DNA of 64,000 nucleotides from Streptomyces flavofungini (GTDB taxonomy: Bacteria > Actinomycetota > Actinomycetes > Streptomycetales > Streptomycetaceae), in the NCBI RefSeq assembly GCF_014650815.1, contig NZ_BMVR01000006.1, positions 177,912 to 241,911 of the forward strand. The letters are read 5' to 3'. Both the position numbers and the translations under genes were made by a program. Within the stretch, counting starts at the first letter, position 1; each line of letters begins with the position of its first letter. Shown piece by piece: positions 53,793-62,143 of this stretch. Below the pieces are notes generated by a model that saw only the letters and a program-made list of their open reading frames with translations, was not told where the DNA came from and did not search any database.

Positions 53793-55175
53793 ATGTATCT
53801 GGCCACCACGGACGCGGTCGCCAAGGCCAAGGACAAGAAGGCCAAGGACAAGGGCGGGGACGCCGGCAAGGGCGCGGGCAGGGGCAAGGGGCGCGGGCGC
53901 GTCACCGGTCCCGTCCTCGCGCTCGGCGTCGTCAGCCTCGTCACCGACATCTCCTCGGAGATGGTCGCGGCGGTGCTCCCGCTGTACTTCGTCCTCGGCC
54001 TCGGCCTGTCCCCGCTCCAGTTCGGTTTCCTCGACGGTCTCTACAACGGCGCCACGGCGTTCGTACGGCTCCTCGGCGGGTACGCGGCCGACCGCGGCGG
54101 GCGGCACAAGCTCGTCGCGGGCTCCGGCTATCTGCTGTCGGCGCTGTCCCGGCTGGGGCTGCTGCTCGCGGGCGGTGCCACGGCCGGGATCGGGGCGGCG
54201 ATCGCCGCGGACCGCCTCGGCAAGGGCGTGCGGACGGCGCCACGGGACGCGCTGATCTCGCTGAGCAGTCCGCCCGACGGGCTCGGCCGGGCGTTCGGCG
54301 TGCACCGGGCGATGGACACGACGGGTGCGCTGCTCGGCCCGCTCGCGGCGTTCGCCCTGCTGTGGGTGACGGCGGACGCGTACGACGCGGTGTTCGTCGT
54401 CAGCTTCTGCTTCGGGCTCTTCGGGGTGCTGCTGCTGGTGGCGTTCGTGCCGGGCCGGGCGGCGCTGCCCGTGGCGCCGCCCGGCCCGGGCCCCGCGGCC
54501 CGCCCCCGCAAGGCCCTCACGCTCCTGCGGATCCCGGCCTTCCGCCGCGTCTGCGCCGCCGCCGCGCTGCTCGGCGCGGCGACGGTCGGCGACGCCTTCC
54601 TCTATCTGCTGCTCCAGCGGCGCCTGGACTTCGCGGAGAGCTGGTTCCCGCTGCTCCCGCTCGGTACGGCGGCGGTGTATCTGCTGCTCGCCGTGCCGGT
54701 GGGGCGGCTCGCCGACCGCGTCGGCCGCCGGGGCCCGTTCCTCGCGGGGCACGGCGCGCTGCTCGCCGCGTACGTCCTGCTGCTCCTGCCCACCGGCGGC
54801 CGGGCGCTGCTCATCGGGGTGCTCCTTGCGCTCGGCGTGTTCTACGCCGCGACCGACGGCGTCCTGATGGCGCTGGCCACGCCGTGTCTGCCGGAGGGGC
54901 GTCGAGCCAGCGGCATGGCGGTGCTCCAGACCGGCCAGGCGCTCAGCCGCCTGCTCGCCTCGGCGGGGTTCGGCGCGGCCTGGACGCTGTGGGGCATCGG
55001 TGCGGCCCTGACGTGCGCCGCGCTGGCGTTGACGGTGGCGGTCGCGGGCGGGGCGGCGCTGCTGCGGTCGACGGAGGGCACGCCGGCCCCCGCCGTACCG
55101 GCACCGGCACCGGGCGCTGAAGATCCGCACGCGCCGCCGGAGAAACCCCACGCACCCCCGGAAGGCACCTCATGA
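53793..55175 (+). CDS. MFS transporter with lysine-rich N-terminus
   Basis: A 460-residue membrane protein with about 12 helices. The first ~35 residues are basic low-complexity (AKAKDKKAKDKGGDAGKGAG). Then VLALGVVSLVTDISSEMVAA, GAADRGGRHKL-type loop (YAADRGGRHKLVAGSG), LADRVGRRGPFLAGHGAL and YAATDGVLMALATPCLPEG. VTDISSEM is typical of a group of bacterial MFS proteins annotated without substrate. The C-terminal 35 residues are Pro/Glu-rich. Its stop overlaps the next ATG (ATGA). Ribosome site weak; coupling to the upstream gene is likely. Confidence 0.88.
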   Translation: MYLATTDAVAKAKDKKAKDKGGDAGKGAGRGKGRGRVTGPVLALGVVSLVTDISSEMVAAVLPLYFVLGLGLSPLQFGFLDGLYNGATAFVRLLGGYAADRGGRHKLVAGSGYLLSALSRLGLLLAGGATAGIGAAIAADRLGKGVRTAPRDALISLSSPPDGLGRAFGVHRAMDTTGALLGPLAAFALLWVTADAYDAVFVVSFCFGLFGVLLLVAFVPGRAALPVAPPGPGPAARPRKALTLLRIPAFRRVCAAAALLGAATVGDAFLYLLLQRRLDFAESWFPLLPLGTAAVYLLLAVPVGRLADRVGRRGPFLAGHGALLAAYVLLLLPTGGRALLIGVLLALGVFYAATDGVLMALATPCLPEGRRASGMAVLQTGQALSRLLASAGFGAAWTLWGIGAALTCAALALTVAVAGGAALLRSTEGTPAPAVPAPAPGAEDPHAPPEKPHAPPEGTS

Positions 55176-56179
55176 CCCTCACTCCGCCCGAGGCCTCCAC
55201 CCGCCTGCGCGTCATCTCCATCGTGGCGGCCGCCGCCGTGCTCGCCGCCGTCGCCGTCACGTACACCGTGCGCGCCGTGCACCGGGCCGAACCGATCGCC
55301 TCCAGTTCGGAGTTCGCCCTCGACCCCGGCCACCTCTACTTCCGCTCGACGCAAGCGGGAGCGGGCCGCGTCGCCCGCCTCCCCGCGTCCGGTACCGGCC
55401 CCCGCACCCCCAACGGCCCGTCCTGCGAACGCTTCTACGCCGCCGGGGGCACCGCCCTGTGCCTGCTGCGCCGCCCCGGCATCCCGCCGAAGTCGTACGC
55501 CGTGGTCCTCGACGAGCGGCTGCGCGAGAAGCGGCGCGTCGCCCTCACCGGCATCCCGAACCGGGCGCGGGTCTCGGCGTCCGGCCGGATGCTGTCGTGG
55601 ACGATGTTCGCCACCGGCGACTCCTACGCGGGCGGCAGCTCGTCCTTCTCCACCCGCACCTCGATCCTGGACACCCGCACCGGCTACCTGGTCAAGAACA
55701 TGGAGGAGATCCCCCTCACCCTCGACGGCCGCCGCTACCACTCCCCCGACGTCAACTACTGGGGCGTCACCTTCGCCCGCGACGACAACCGCTTCTACGC
55801 CACCGTCTCGACGAAGGGCAAGACGTACCTGGTCCAGGGCGACATGCGGAAGTGGACGGCCCGCGCCCTGCGCGAGAACGCCGAGTGCCCGTCCCTCTCT
55901 CCCGACAACACCCGCGTCGCCTTCAAGAAGCGGGTCCGCGGCGGCACGAAGAACCCCTGGCGCCTGTACGTCCTCGACCTGCGCACCATGCGCGAGCGGC
56001 CGCTCGCCGAACACCGCAACGTCGACGACCAGGCGGCGTGGCTGGACGACGACACCCTGGCGTACGCCCTGCCGGGCCGCGACGGCCGCAAGCAGGACAT
56101 CTGGACGACACCGGCGGACGGCTCCGGCCGCCCCGAGCTCCGGGTACCGGGCGCCAGTTCCCCGTCCCAGGTGCGCTGA
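55172..56179 (+). CDS. Membrane-anchored TolB/beta-propeller-like protein
   Basis: A 335-residue protein. One N-terminal helix (RVISIVAAAAVLAAVAVTYT) anchors it outside. The rest has recurring beta-propeller-type strands: LYFRSTQAGAGRVARLPASG, ILDTRTGYLVKNMEEIPL, LYVLDLRTMRERPLAEHRN, QAAWLDDDTLAYALPG and QDIWTTPADGSGRPEL, as in TolB/WD40-like repeats. RVAFKKRVRGGTKNPWRLYV also fits a blade. It may bind a substrate or peptide for the transporter it is coupled to. ATG overlaps the MFS stop. Confidence 0.85.
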   Translation: MTLTPPEASTRLRVISIVAAAAVLAAVAVTYTVRAVHRAEPIASSSEFALDPGHLYFRSTQAGAGRVARLPASGTGPRTPNGPSCERFYAAGGTALCLLRRPGIPPKSYAVVLDERLREKRRVALTGIPNRARVSASGRMLSWTMFATGDSYAGGSSSFSTRTSILDTRTGYLVKNMEEIPLTLDGRRYHSPDVNYWGVTFARDDNRFYATVSTKGKTYLVQGDMRKWTARALRENAECPSLSPDNTRVAFKKRVRGGTKNPWRLYVLDLRTMRERPLAEHRNVDDQAAWLDDDTLAYALPGRDGRKQDIWTTPADGSGRPELRVPGASSPSQVR

Positions 56180-56276
56180 CCCCGACAGCACTGAGCCCGG
56201 CACGGGCGACGACCACCGGGTGGGCGCCCCCGAAATCCGGATGCGCCCACCCCGCCCGGCACCGCACGATGCCCCC

Positions 56277-56729
56277 ATGACCACCGAACCCGTCCCCACC
56301 GCCCCCACCACCCCCGTCCGTCGCACCGTCGTGCCCGGTCTCTTCCCGCCTCCCGGATACGCCCACGCGGCCGTCGTGGAAGCCGGTACTCGCCTCGCGT
56401 TCATGGCCGGTTCCGTCCCCCTGGACGCCGACGGGAACCTCGTCGGGGAGAACGACCCGGTCCACCAGACACAGCAGGTCATCGCCAATCTCGACGAGGC
56501 CCTGCGCGCCATCGGCAGCGAGCTGTCGCAGGTGGTGGCGAGCACGGTGTACGTCGTCGGGGACGAGCCCGGGGTGCTGTCGCGGGTGTGGGACGTGGTC
56601 CGCGCGTCCGGTCTCCTCGCCGAACGCCCGCACACCTCGACGCTCCTCGGCGTGACCGTCCTCGGCTACCCCGGCCAGCTGGTGGAGATCACCGTCACGG
56701 CCGTCGTGCCCGCCGGGGCGGACGCGTGA
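56277..56729 (+). CDS. RidA-family protein
   Basis: A 150-residue RidA/YjgF protein, a small trimer that deaminates reactive enamines from PLP enzymes. AFMAGSVPLDADGNLVGEND, QQVIANLDEALRAIGSEL (the usual dimer helix) and VASTVYVVGDEP are typical. The catalytic Arg normally in the R(S)xV pattern is not obvious near the C-terminus: the segment is GVTVLGYPGQLVEITVTAVV. It may belong to a RidA subfamily (Rid4-7) without deaminase activity. ATG 56277 chosen at MTTEP. Its stop overlaps the next GTG. Confidence 0.88.
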   Translation: MTTEPVPTAPTTPVRRTVVPGLFPPPGYAHAAVVEAGTRLAFMAGSVPLDADGNLVGENDPVHQTQQVIANLDEALRAIGSELSQVVASTVYVVGDEPGVLSRVWDVVRASGLLAERPHTSTLLGVTVLGYPGQLVEITVTAVVPAGADA

Positions 56730-57214
56730 ACCCCCCGGCCGCCACCGTCACGCTGCGCCCCGCCACCGAGGCGGACGCGCGCGCCGTGGCCGACGTCTAC
56801 CTGCGCTCGTACGACGCCGCGCTGCCGACCGTGCGCCGGGCGCACTCCGACGACGAGGTCCGGGACTTCTTCCGGTACGTGGTGGTGGGGCGGGGCGGCA
56901 CATGGGTGGCGGAGGCGGCGGGCGAGGTGGTCGGCATGATGGTCCTGGAGGCCCCCGCGCCACAACACGGCCCCGAGCGGACCGAACTGAGCCAGCTCTA
57001 CCTGTCCCCCGACTGGCGCGGCCGAGGCATCGGCGACCGCTTCGTCGCCCTGGCGAAGGAGCGCAGCCCCACCGGCCTCTCCCTGCACACCTTCCAGGTC
57101 AACGAGCCCGCGCACCGCTTCTACGATCGCCACGGCTTCACGGCGGACCGCTGGACGGACGGCGCGGACAACGAGGAGCGCGAGCCGGACGTCCGCTACG
57201 TCTGGCGTCCCTGA
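56726..57214 (+). CDS. GNAT N-acetyltransferase
   Basis: A 162-residue acetyltransferase. VTLRPATEADARAVADVYLR opens the fold, LSQLYLSPDWRGRGIGDRFV is the acetyl-CoA binding motif A (RGxGxG-like RGRGIG), and LHTFQVNEPAHRFYDRHGF is motif B. The acceptor is unknown. GTG start overlaps the RidA stop (GTGA), so co-translated. The last 19 bases overlap the 3' end of the convergent GH6 gene. Confidence 0.9.
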   Translation: MNPPAATVTLRPATEADARAVADVYLRSYDAALPTVRRAHSDDEVRDFFRYVVVGRGGTWVAEAAGEVVGMMVLEAPAPQHGPERTELSQLYLSPDWRGRGIGDRFVALAKERSPTGLSLHTFQVNEPAHRFYDRHGFTADRWTDGADNEEREPDVRYVWRP

Positions 57215-58311
57215 AGGCTGATGAGATACGTGCCGCGCGCCCGGACGGCGAGCCCCAGGGCGTACTCCGGCCACCACGTCCCGGCGGCGGGACCGCCCCG
57301 GCACGCACCGTCCGACTCGCCCGGCCGCTTGATCCACAGGTAGGCGTCGACGGCGGGGTCGCCGGTGCGGGTCGTGGGCGGGCTGCCGAGGGCGCGGCCG
57401 GGCGGGTTGCACCAGGCCTTGTCGTCGCCGGTGTAGGGCCCGTTGCCGTTGCGGCTGGTGTCGATCACGAAGTGCTTGCCGCCGCCGAGGGCACGGGCGA
57501 GGCGGTGGCCGTACGCCGTGCTCTCCTCGGTCGTGCGGTAGTTGGACACGTTGAGCGCGAAGCCGTCGGCCTGCTCGACCCCGGCCTGCCGCAGCGGTTC
57601 GACGAGGCGGCTCTCCTGGGGGATCCAGCTCGCGTTGCCCGCGTCGAGATAGACCTTGGCACCGGGCTGCTGCTTGAGCCGGGCCACGGCGTGCGCGAGC
57701 AGCGCGTACCGCTCGGTGGCGTCGGCCCCTTCGCACCCCGCGATCTCCTGCGCGACAGCGTCGGGTTCGACGATCACGTACGCGTCCCGCGCGCCGATCC
57801 CGCTGGCGAAGTCATCGATCCAGGCCCGGTAGTGAGCGGCGTCGCGCGCGCCCCCGGCGGAGTAGTCACCGCAGTCACGATGCGGCACGAAATAGGCGAC
57901 AAGCACAGCGGTACGCCCGACAGCGGCCGCCTTCTCCACGAACCCCCGCACCACATCCCTCGTCCCGCCCACACGCCCCCCACCGCCCGCCCCGCCCACC
58001 CCCTCCTCGTAGAGCCACTCGGCCTGCGCCCGCTCCGCGATCCGCCCCATGAACCAGGCATCGGCGGCCCGCCCCCGCGCCCGCCACTCGACCACCTGCC
58101 GCGCGGCCGAGGTATCCGGATTGACCCAGAACTCCACGTCCCCCGGCACCCCACCGGCATCAGCATCCGCAGCCGCGTCGCCACCACCAAGAACAGCAAG
58201 CCCGGCCAAGGCAGCGGCACACACAACCCCCCGCCGCAGCCGGCTCCCCCGCCGACGGACAACCCCACGGGGACCGCTGGAACCGGCAGTCAGCAACACC
58301 GGACGCTCCAC
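57196..58311 (-). CDS. Secreted glycoside hydrolase family 6 (cellulase)
   Basis: A 371-residue enzyme that cuts beta-1,4-glucan with inversion. Signal: RRRGSRLRRGVVCAAALAGLAVLGGGDAAADA (Arg-rich, possibly Tat). GH6 motifs: AVLVAYFVPHRDCGDYSAGG with the catalytic Asp (RDC), YVIVEPDAVAQEIAGCEG, VYLDAGNASWIPQE, FALNVSNYRTTEES, VIDTSRNGNGP, WCNPPGRALG and DAYLWIKRPGESDGACRGG. The family's two disulfide Cys pairs seem present. There is no cellulose-binding module. Starts at GTG 58311, or GTG 58299 with GGAG upstream. No cellulose-utilisation regulator box was found. Confidence 0.93.
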   Translation of the reverse strand: MERPVLLTAGSSGPRGVVRRRGSRLRRGVVCAAALAGLAVLGGGDAAADADAGGVPGDVEFWVNPDTSAARQVVEWRARGRAADAWFMGRIAERAQAEWLYEEGVGGAGGGGRVGGTRDVVRGFVEKAAAVGRTAVLVAYFVPHRDCGDYSAGGARDAAHYRAWIDDFASGIGARDAYVIVEPDAVAQEIAGCEGADATERYALLAHAVARLKQQPGAKVYLDAGNASWIPQESRLVEPLRQAGVEQADGFALNVSNYRTTEESTAYGHRLARALGGGKHFVIDTSRNGNGPYTGDDKAWCNPPGRALGSPPTTRTGDPAVDAYLWIKRPGESDGACRGGPAAGTWWPEYALGLAVRARGTYLISLQGRQT

Positions 58312-58421
58312 TCGCCAGGCACCGGCGATCCCCGGCGCGTTGCGCAGAACGTGCCCACCCGGCCACCCGGACCTCCCCGCACCCCGGGAAGATCACCCCG
58401 ACGGCGGGCGCCAACGGTGAT

Positions 58422-58949
58422 TCAGTACTGGCCGTCGACCGGAATCCAGCCGGACCACGACTCGGGCTGGTAGAACCTGCCGGTTTCGCCGTTGTAGCGC
58501 ATGACCCGCAGGCGCACTTTCCCGTCTTCGCTGTAGTCCTTGTTGCAGGTCGCCCACGTGTTTGCGCCGAGCTTGTTGATGCAGACCGCGGAGGCCCGGC
58601 CGTAATCGGTGTAGATCCCGACGGCAGCGGACAGCCCGTCCTTTTCCGTGTCGCGGGACCAGACGACGTCGCCGTGGTGCTGGAAACACCCCTTGACGCC
58701 GTAGGCGGAGGCATCTCCGAGGCACGTGTCGGATGCCGCGGCGGCCTTCGGCCTTCCCGCCAGGAACGGAACCGTCGTATCCGGCGCCGGGGCGACGCCT
58801 TCAAGAATCTCCACATCCGCCGGCATCTGCACTTCCTGGAGGCCCCCCGGGGAGTCGTCAGCCGGTGCCGGCGTCGCGGTGACGGCCGTGAGCGCGAGCG
58901 CTGACGCACCAGCGAGAACGCCCAGCTTCGGATACCAGTCGACACGCAT
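58422..58949 (-). CDS. Secreted protein of unknown function
   Basis: A 175-residue exported protein; signal peptide LGVLAGASALALTAVTATPAPA. The mature part has four Cys (DTCLGDAS, GVKGCFQHHGD, SAVCINKLG, ATCNKDYSEDGKV) that could form two disulfides and a Trp-rich end (QPESWSGWIPVDGQY). I recall similar secreted proteins of unknown role in Streptomyces. The base composition is less G+C-rich than its neighbours. TAAAAT on the minus strand near 58995, in an AT-rich gap, may be its -10. Confidence 0.8.
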   Translation of the reverse strand: MRVDWYPKLGVLAGASALALTAVTATPAPADDSPGGLQEVQMPADVEILEGVAPAPDTTVPFLAGRPKAAAASDTCLGDASAYGVKGCFQHHGDVVWSRDTEKDGLSAAVGIYTDYGRASAVCINKLGANTWATCNKDYSEDGKVRLRVMRYNGETGRFYQPESWSGWIPVDGQY

Positions 58950-59059
58950 GATCCACTACCCCCGCCCCTGACCCCTGCGTCGAGGTCAGCATTTTAAATG
59001 TGAACAGGATGTGAGGTTAGTGGACCTTCGCGCACGATGGGACACATGCCGTGTCGAAC

Positions 59060-59389
59060 TTATTGCATGACCGGCGCCCCGTCGCCCGGCTCGCCATCGG
59101 TGCTCTCGGCGAACGAGATGTCGAGAGCGCACTTCTCCGGGATCTCGGCGGCGGAGGCCGCGCACTCCGGGGAATGCGCCCCGTCGTGCCCGCCCGTCTT
59201 CGGGGCGCCCGCCTGGCGCTTGCCCGTTTCGATGCGGCCCCGCACGTCTTCGGCGGGGGCGGGCTTCGTGGCGGCGGGACCGGCGGGCCGGGAGGTGTCC
59301 GCGGCGTCCGGCGAGGACGAACAGGCCGCTGCGCCCGTCGTGGCGCACAGGACGAGTGCGGCAGAGGCCGCGACGGTACGCAAACGCAT
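59060..59389 (-). CDS. Small putative lipoprotein
   Basis: A 109-residue protein. VAASAALVLCATTGAAACSSS contains a lipobox-like AAC at residue ~22 followed by Ser/Asp linker. The rest is Ala/Gly/Pro-rich and ends GAHSPECAASAAEIPEKCAL-DISFAESTDGEPG, with two Cys. No known domain. GGGGA six bases before ATG 59389. It lies downstream of the polypurine tract and upstream of the other secreted gene on the same strand. Confidence 0.72.
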   Translation of the reverse strand: MRLRTVAASAALVLCATTGAAACSSSPDAADTSRPAGPAATKPAPAEDVRGRIETGKRQAGAPKTGGHDGAHSPECAASAAEIPEKCALDISFAESTDGEPGDGAPVMQ

Positions 59390-59511
59390 GAAGATCCCCC
59401 TACGCGGACGCTCGGACATCCGAATCATTAGTTGATCCACCTTGCCACATCGCCCGGCGCGGACAGCCGGGAAAACGTGAAGAGGCCCTGCCGGTGGGCG
59501 ACTTGCGCACC

Positions 59512-59577
59512 GGGGAAAGAAGAAAAGGGGGAAGGGCAAAGGGAAGGGGAAGGAAAAGGGAAAGGGAAAGGCGAAAG
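59512..59577. other. Polypurine (G/A) tract, 66 bases with two pyrimidines
   Basis: GGGGAAAGAAGAAAAGGGGG and so on; only two C interrupt it. On the minus strand, 14 bases beyond the proline iminopeptidase stop, it is a C/T-rich, G-poor RNA stretch that could act as a Rho-utilisation region or form triplex DNA. The rest of the gap (59390-59511) has no gene; CCGGTG...CACCGG is a small hairpin at 59491-59513. Confidence 0.8.
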
Positions 59578-59590
59578 CCCCGCAGGCTCC

Positions 59591-60547
59591 CTATCCCCCG
59601 GCCCGAAATCCGTCCGTGGCCCGCACCAGTGCCGCAGCCACCCCCGCCGCCCCCGCGTCGTGCCCCACGTCCTCCACGACGACCAACTCCCCGTCGCCCC
59701 AGCCCCGCTGCAGGCGCCAGGGCACGCCCAGGAGGTTCCCGAAGTCGAGGCCGCCCTGGACCACCACGCCGGGGATGCCGCGCAGGGCGCCCGCGTCCCG
59801 GAGGACCACCTCGTCCTCGCCCAGCCAGTGGCCGTGGGCGAAGTAGTGGGTGACGGTGCGGGCGAAGCCGGCGCGGAACGCGGGGTCTTCGTAGCGGGGG
59901 ACGGAGCGGGGCGCGGCCATGGCGATGGCGGTCTCCCAGTCGGTCCAGGCGCGTGCGGCCCGCGCGCGGACGTCCGCGTCGGCGGCGGAGAGCAGCCGCA
60001 GGTAGGCCCCGGCGAGATCCCCGTCCCGCTCGCGTTCGGGGACGCCGGACCGGAAGGCCTCCCAGGCCTCGGGGAACACCCGCCCGAGCCCCCGGGTGAG
60101 CAGGTCGACCTCGGCCTGGCTGCCGGTGGCGAGCCCGGTGAGGACGAGCTCGGACACCCGGTCGGGGTAGGTCTGGGCGTACCGGAGGCCGAGGACCGAC
60201 CCCCAGGAGGCACCCCAGACGAGCCACCGCTCGACGCGCAGGTGCCGCCGCAGGAGTTCGAGGTCGGCGAGCAGGTGCTTGGTGGTGTTGACGGACATGT
60301 CGGTGGCGGGGTCGCTCGCGTGCGGCGTGGAGCGTCCGCTGCCGCGCTGGTCGAGCAGGACGACGCGGTAGGCGTCGGGGTCGAAGTAGCGCCGGAATCC
60401 GGGGGTGCAGCCGGACCCGGGCCCGCCGTGCAGGATCACGGCGGGCTTGCCGAGCGGGTTGCCGCAGACCTCCCAGTACACGCGGTTGCCGTCGCCGACG
60501 TCGAGCATGCCGTGGTCGTACGGCTCGATCTCCGGGTAAAGACTCAT
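59591..60547 (-). CDS. pip: Proline iminopeptidase
   Basis: A 318-residue alpha/beta hydrolase that removes N-terminal proline from peptides. VILHGGPGSGCTPGFRRYFD (oxyanion HGGPG), DQRGSGRSTPHA, WGASWGSVLGLRYAQTYPD with the catalytic Ser in GASWGS, PSVPRYEDPAF-like SVPRYEDPAF and the acidic/His pair near GGLDFGNLLG and VEDVGHDA. The nucleophile context WGASWGS differs only slightly from the usual GGSWGS. No signal peptide. Possibly works with the M20 dipeptidase downstream in peptide breakdown. Confidence 0.94.
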   Translation of the reverse strand: MSLYPEIEPYDHGMLDVGDGNRVYWEVCGNPLGKPAVILHGGPGSGCTPGFRRYFDPDAYRVVLLDQRGSGRSTPHASDPATDMSVNTTKHLLADLELLRRHLRVERWLVWGASWGSVLGLRYAQTYPDRVSELVLTGLATGSQAEVDLLTRGLGRVFPEAWEAFRSGVPERERDGDLAGAYLRLLSAADADVRARAARAWTDWETAIAMAAPRSVPRYEDPAFRAGFARTVTHYFAHGHWLGEDEVVLRDAGALRGIPGVVVQGGLDFGNLLGVPWRLQRGWGDGELVVVEDVGHDAGAAGVAAALVRATDGFRAGG

Positions 60548-60613
60548 CCCGGCACGGTAGCTCCCCGACGAGCCCTGACCGCACCGCGTTTGGCGGGACG
60601 CCCGGACCGCCGC

Positions 60614-62143
60614 TCAGGTGATCGCCGCGCCCACCGCCACGAACCCGCAGATCAGCACGAACAGGATGGCGAGCAGCGGCCACACGAACCGCAGGTACCT
60701 GTCGTAGCCGACCTTGGCGAGGGCGACGCCGCCGATCGTGACGGCCGTCGTCGGCACCCACAGGTTCATCCAGCCGCTGGCCGCGGCCCACGCGGTGACG
60801 ACGACGGACCGGGGGACGTCGGCGAAGTCGGCGAGGGGCGCGAGGATCGGCATGGCGAGGGTGGCGTGCCCGGAGGTGGAGGGGATGAGGAACGCCAGCG
60901 GCAGGTTGACGAGGAACACGATGACGGCGAAGAGCCCCGACGAGGTGCCCTTCACGACCCCCTCGATCGAGTGCAGCACGGTGTCCGTGATGCGCGAATT
61001 GTTCATGATCACCGTGACTCCGCGCGCGAGCACGATGACGAGCGCGGGTGAGATGAAGTCCGCCGCCCCCTGGATGACGGTCGAGCTGAGCCGCTGCTCG
61101 CCCATGCGCGCCACCAGGCCCACGAGGACCGCCGCACACAGGAACAGGGCGGCCAACTGCGGGAAGGACCAGCCGAGTTCGAAGCCGTACGGCTGCGCGT
61201 CCGCGTCGCCGGTCAGCGCGCTGGACCACGGCACCACCGAGAAGATCATGAACGCGAAGACCAGCGCGACGACGACCAGGATCGCCTTGTGCAGTCCGGT
61301 CAGCTCGGGCACCTCGCCCGACTGCTCGGCCGCGGCCCCGTCCCGGTCGCCCGGCAGGAATCCGCTCAGGGACCGCTCGGGGTCCTGCTGTACGCGCCGG
61401 GCGTACCGGATGACGTACGCGACCGTGACAGCCGTGAGCACCAGCCACATCGCGAACCGCAGCACGATGCCGTCGCCGAGCGAGATGTCCGCCGCCGACG
61501 AGGCGACGCCGGTGGCGAAGGGGTTGACGGTGGAGCACAGCACGCCGACGCCCGCGCCCAGGATGATCGCGCCGACGGCGGTCATCCGGTCGTAGCCGAG
61601 GGCGAGCATCAGCGGCACGATCAGGCCGTAGAAGCCGAGGGTCTCCTCCGCGAAGCCCTCGACCGTGCCGAGGACGGAGAAGACGACCATGACGCCCGCG
61701 ATGAGCATCGCGCCGCGCTCGCGCAGCCGGTGCGCGAGCCGCCCGATGCCCCGGTCGAGGGCGCCGGTGGCGAACACGACGGTGATGAACGCGCCGATGG
61801 CGAGGACGAAGAGGAACACGCCCGCGCTGCCGTACAGCTCGCCGACCAGGTCCGGGCCGACCTGCCCGGACTCGGTGTCCTGCACCCCGTACAGGCCGTT
61901 GACGGGGGCGAGGAAGAGGTCGTTGAGGCGGTCGACGAAGGACTGGTCGTCGGGGACGCGGTGGTAACTGCCCTGGACGGGCGCACCCTTGTCGTTGCGG
62001 TCGTAGGCCCCCGGCGGCACCAGGAACGCGAGCAGCCACACGGCGACGGTGACGATCGCGAGCACGGTCAGGGCGCTGGGGAAGGTGAACTTGCGCTCAG
62101 GCGCGGGCTCTTCGGTGCCCGGCTCGGTCGTGGTGGTGCTCAC
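60614..62143 (-). CDS. YfcC/DcuC-like membrane transporter
   Basis: A 509-residue membrane protein with about 12 helices. FTFPSALTVLAIVTVAVWLL, the YfcC elements GSAGVFLFVLAIGAFITVVF, GMLIAGVMVVFSVLG-like RGAMLIAGVMVVFSVLGTVE, GYDRMTAVGAIILGAGVGVL and SGHATLAMPILAPLADFADV, and TAWAAASGWMNLWVPTTAVT are characteristic. Relatives transport C4-dicarboxylates or amino acids and peptides. GTG 62143 overlaps the peptidase stop (GTGA), so it is translated after it. Coupling to an M20 dipeptidase suggests uptake of a dipeptide or acyl amino acid. Confidence 0.9.
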   Translation of the reverse strand: MSTTTTEPGTEEPAPERKFTFPSALTVLAIVTVAVWLLAFLVPPGAYDRNDKGAPVQGSYHRVPDDQSFVDRLNDLFLAPVNGLYGVQDTESGQVGPDLVGELYGSAGVFLFVLAIGAFITVVFATGALDRGIGRLAHRLRERGAMLIAGVMVVFSVLGTVEGFAEETLGFYGLIVPLMLALGYDRMTAVGAIILGAGVGVLCSTVNPFATGVASSAADISLGDGIVLRFAMWLVLTAVTVAYVIRYARRVQQDPERSLSGFLPGDRDGAAAEQSGEVPELTGLHKAILVVVALVFAFMIFSVVPWSSALTGDADAQPYGFELGWSFPQLAALFLCAAVLVGLVARMGEQRLSSTVIQGAADFISPALVIVLARGVTVIMNNSRITDTVLHSIEGVVKGTSSGLFAVIVFLVNLPLAFLIPSTSGHATLAMPILAPLADFADVPRSVVVTAWAAASGWMNLWVPTTAVTIGGVALAKVGYDRYLRFVWPLLAILFVLICGFVAVGAAIT

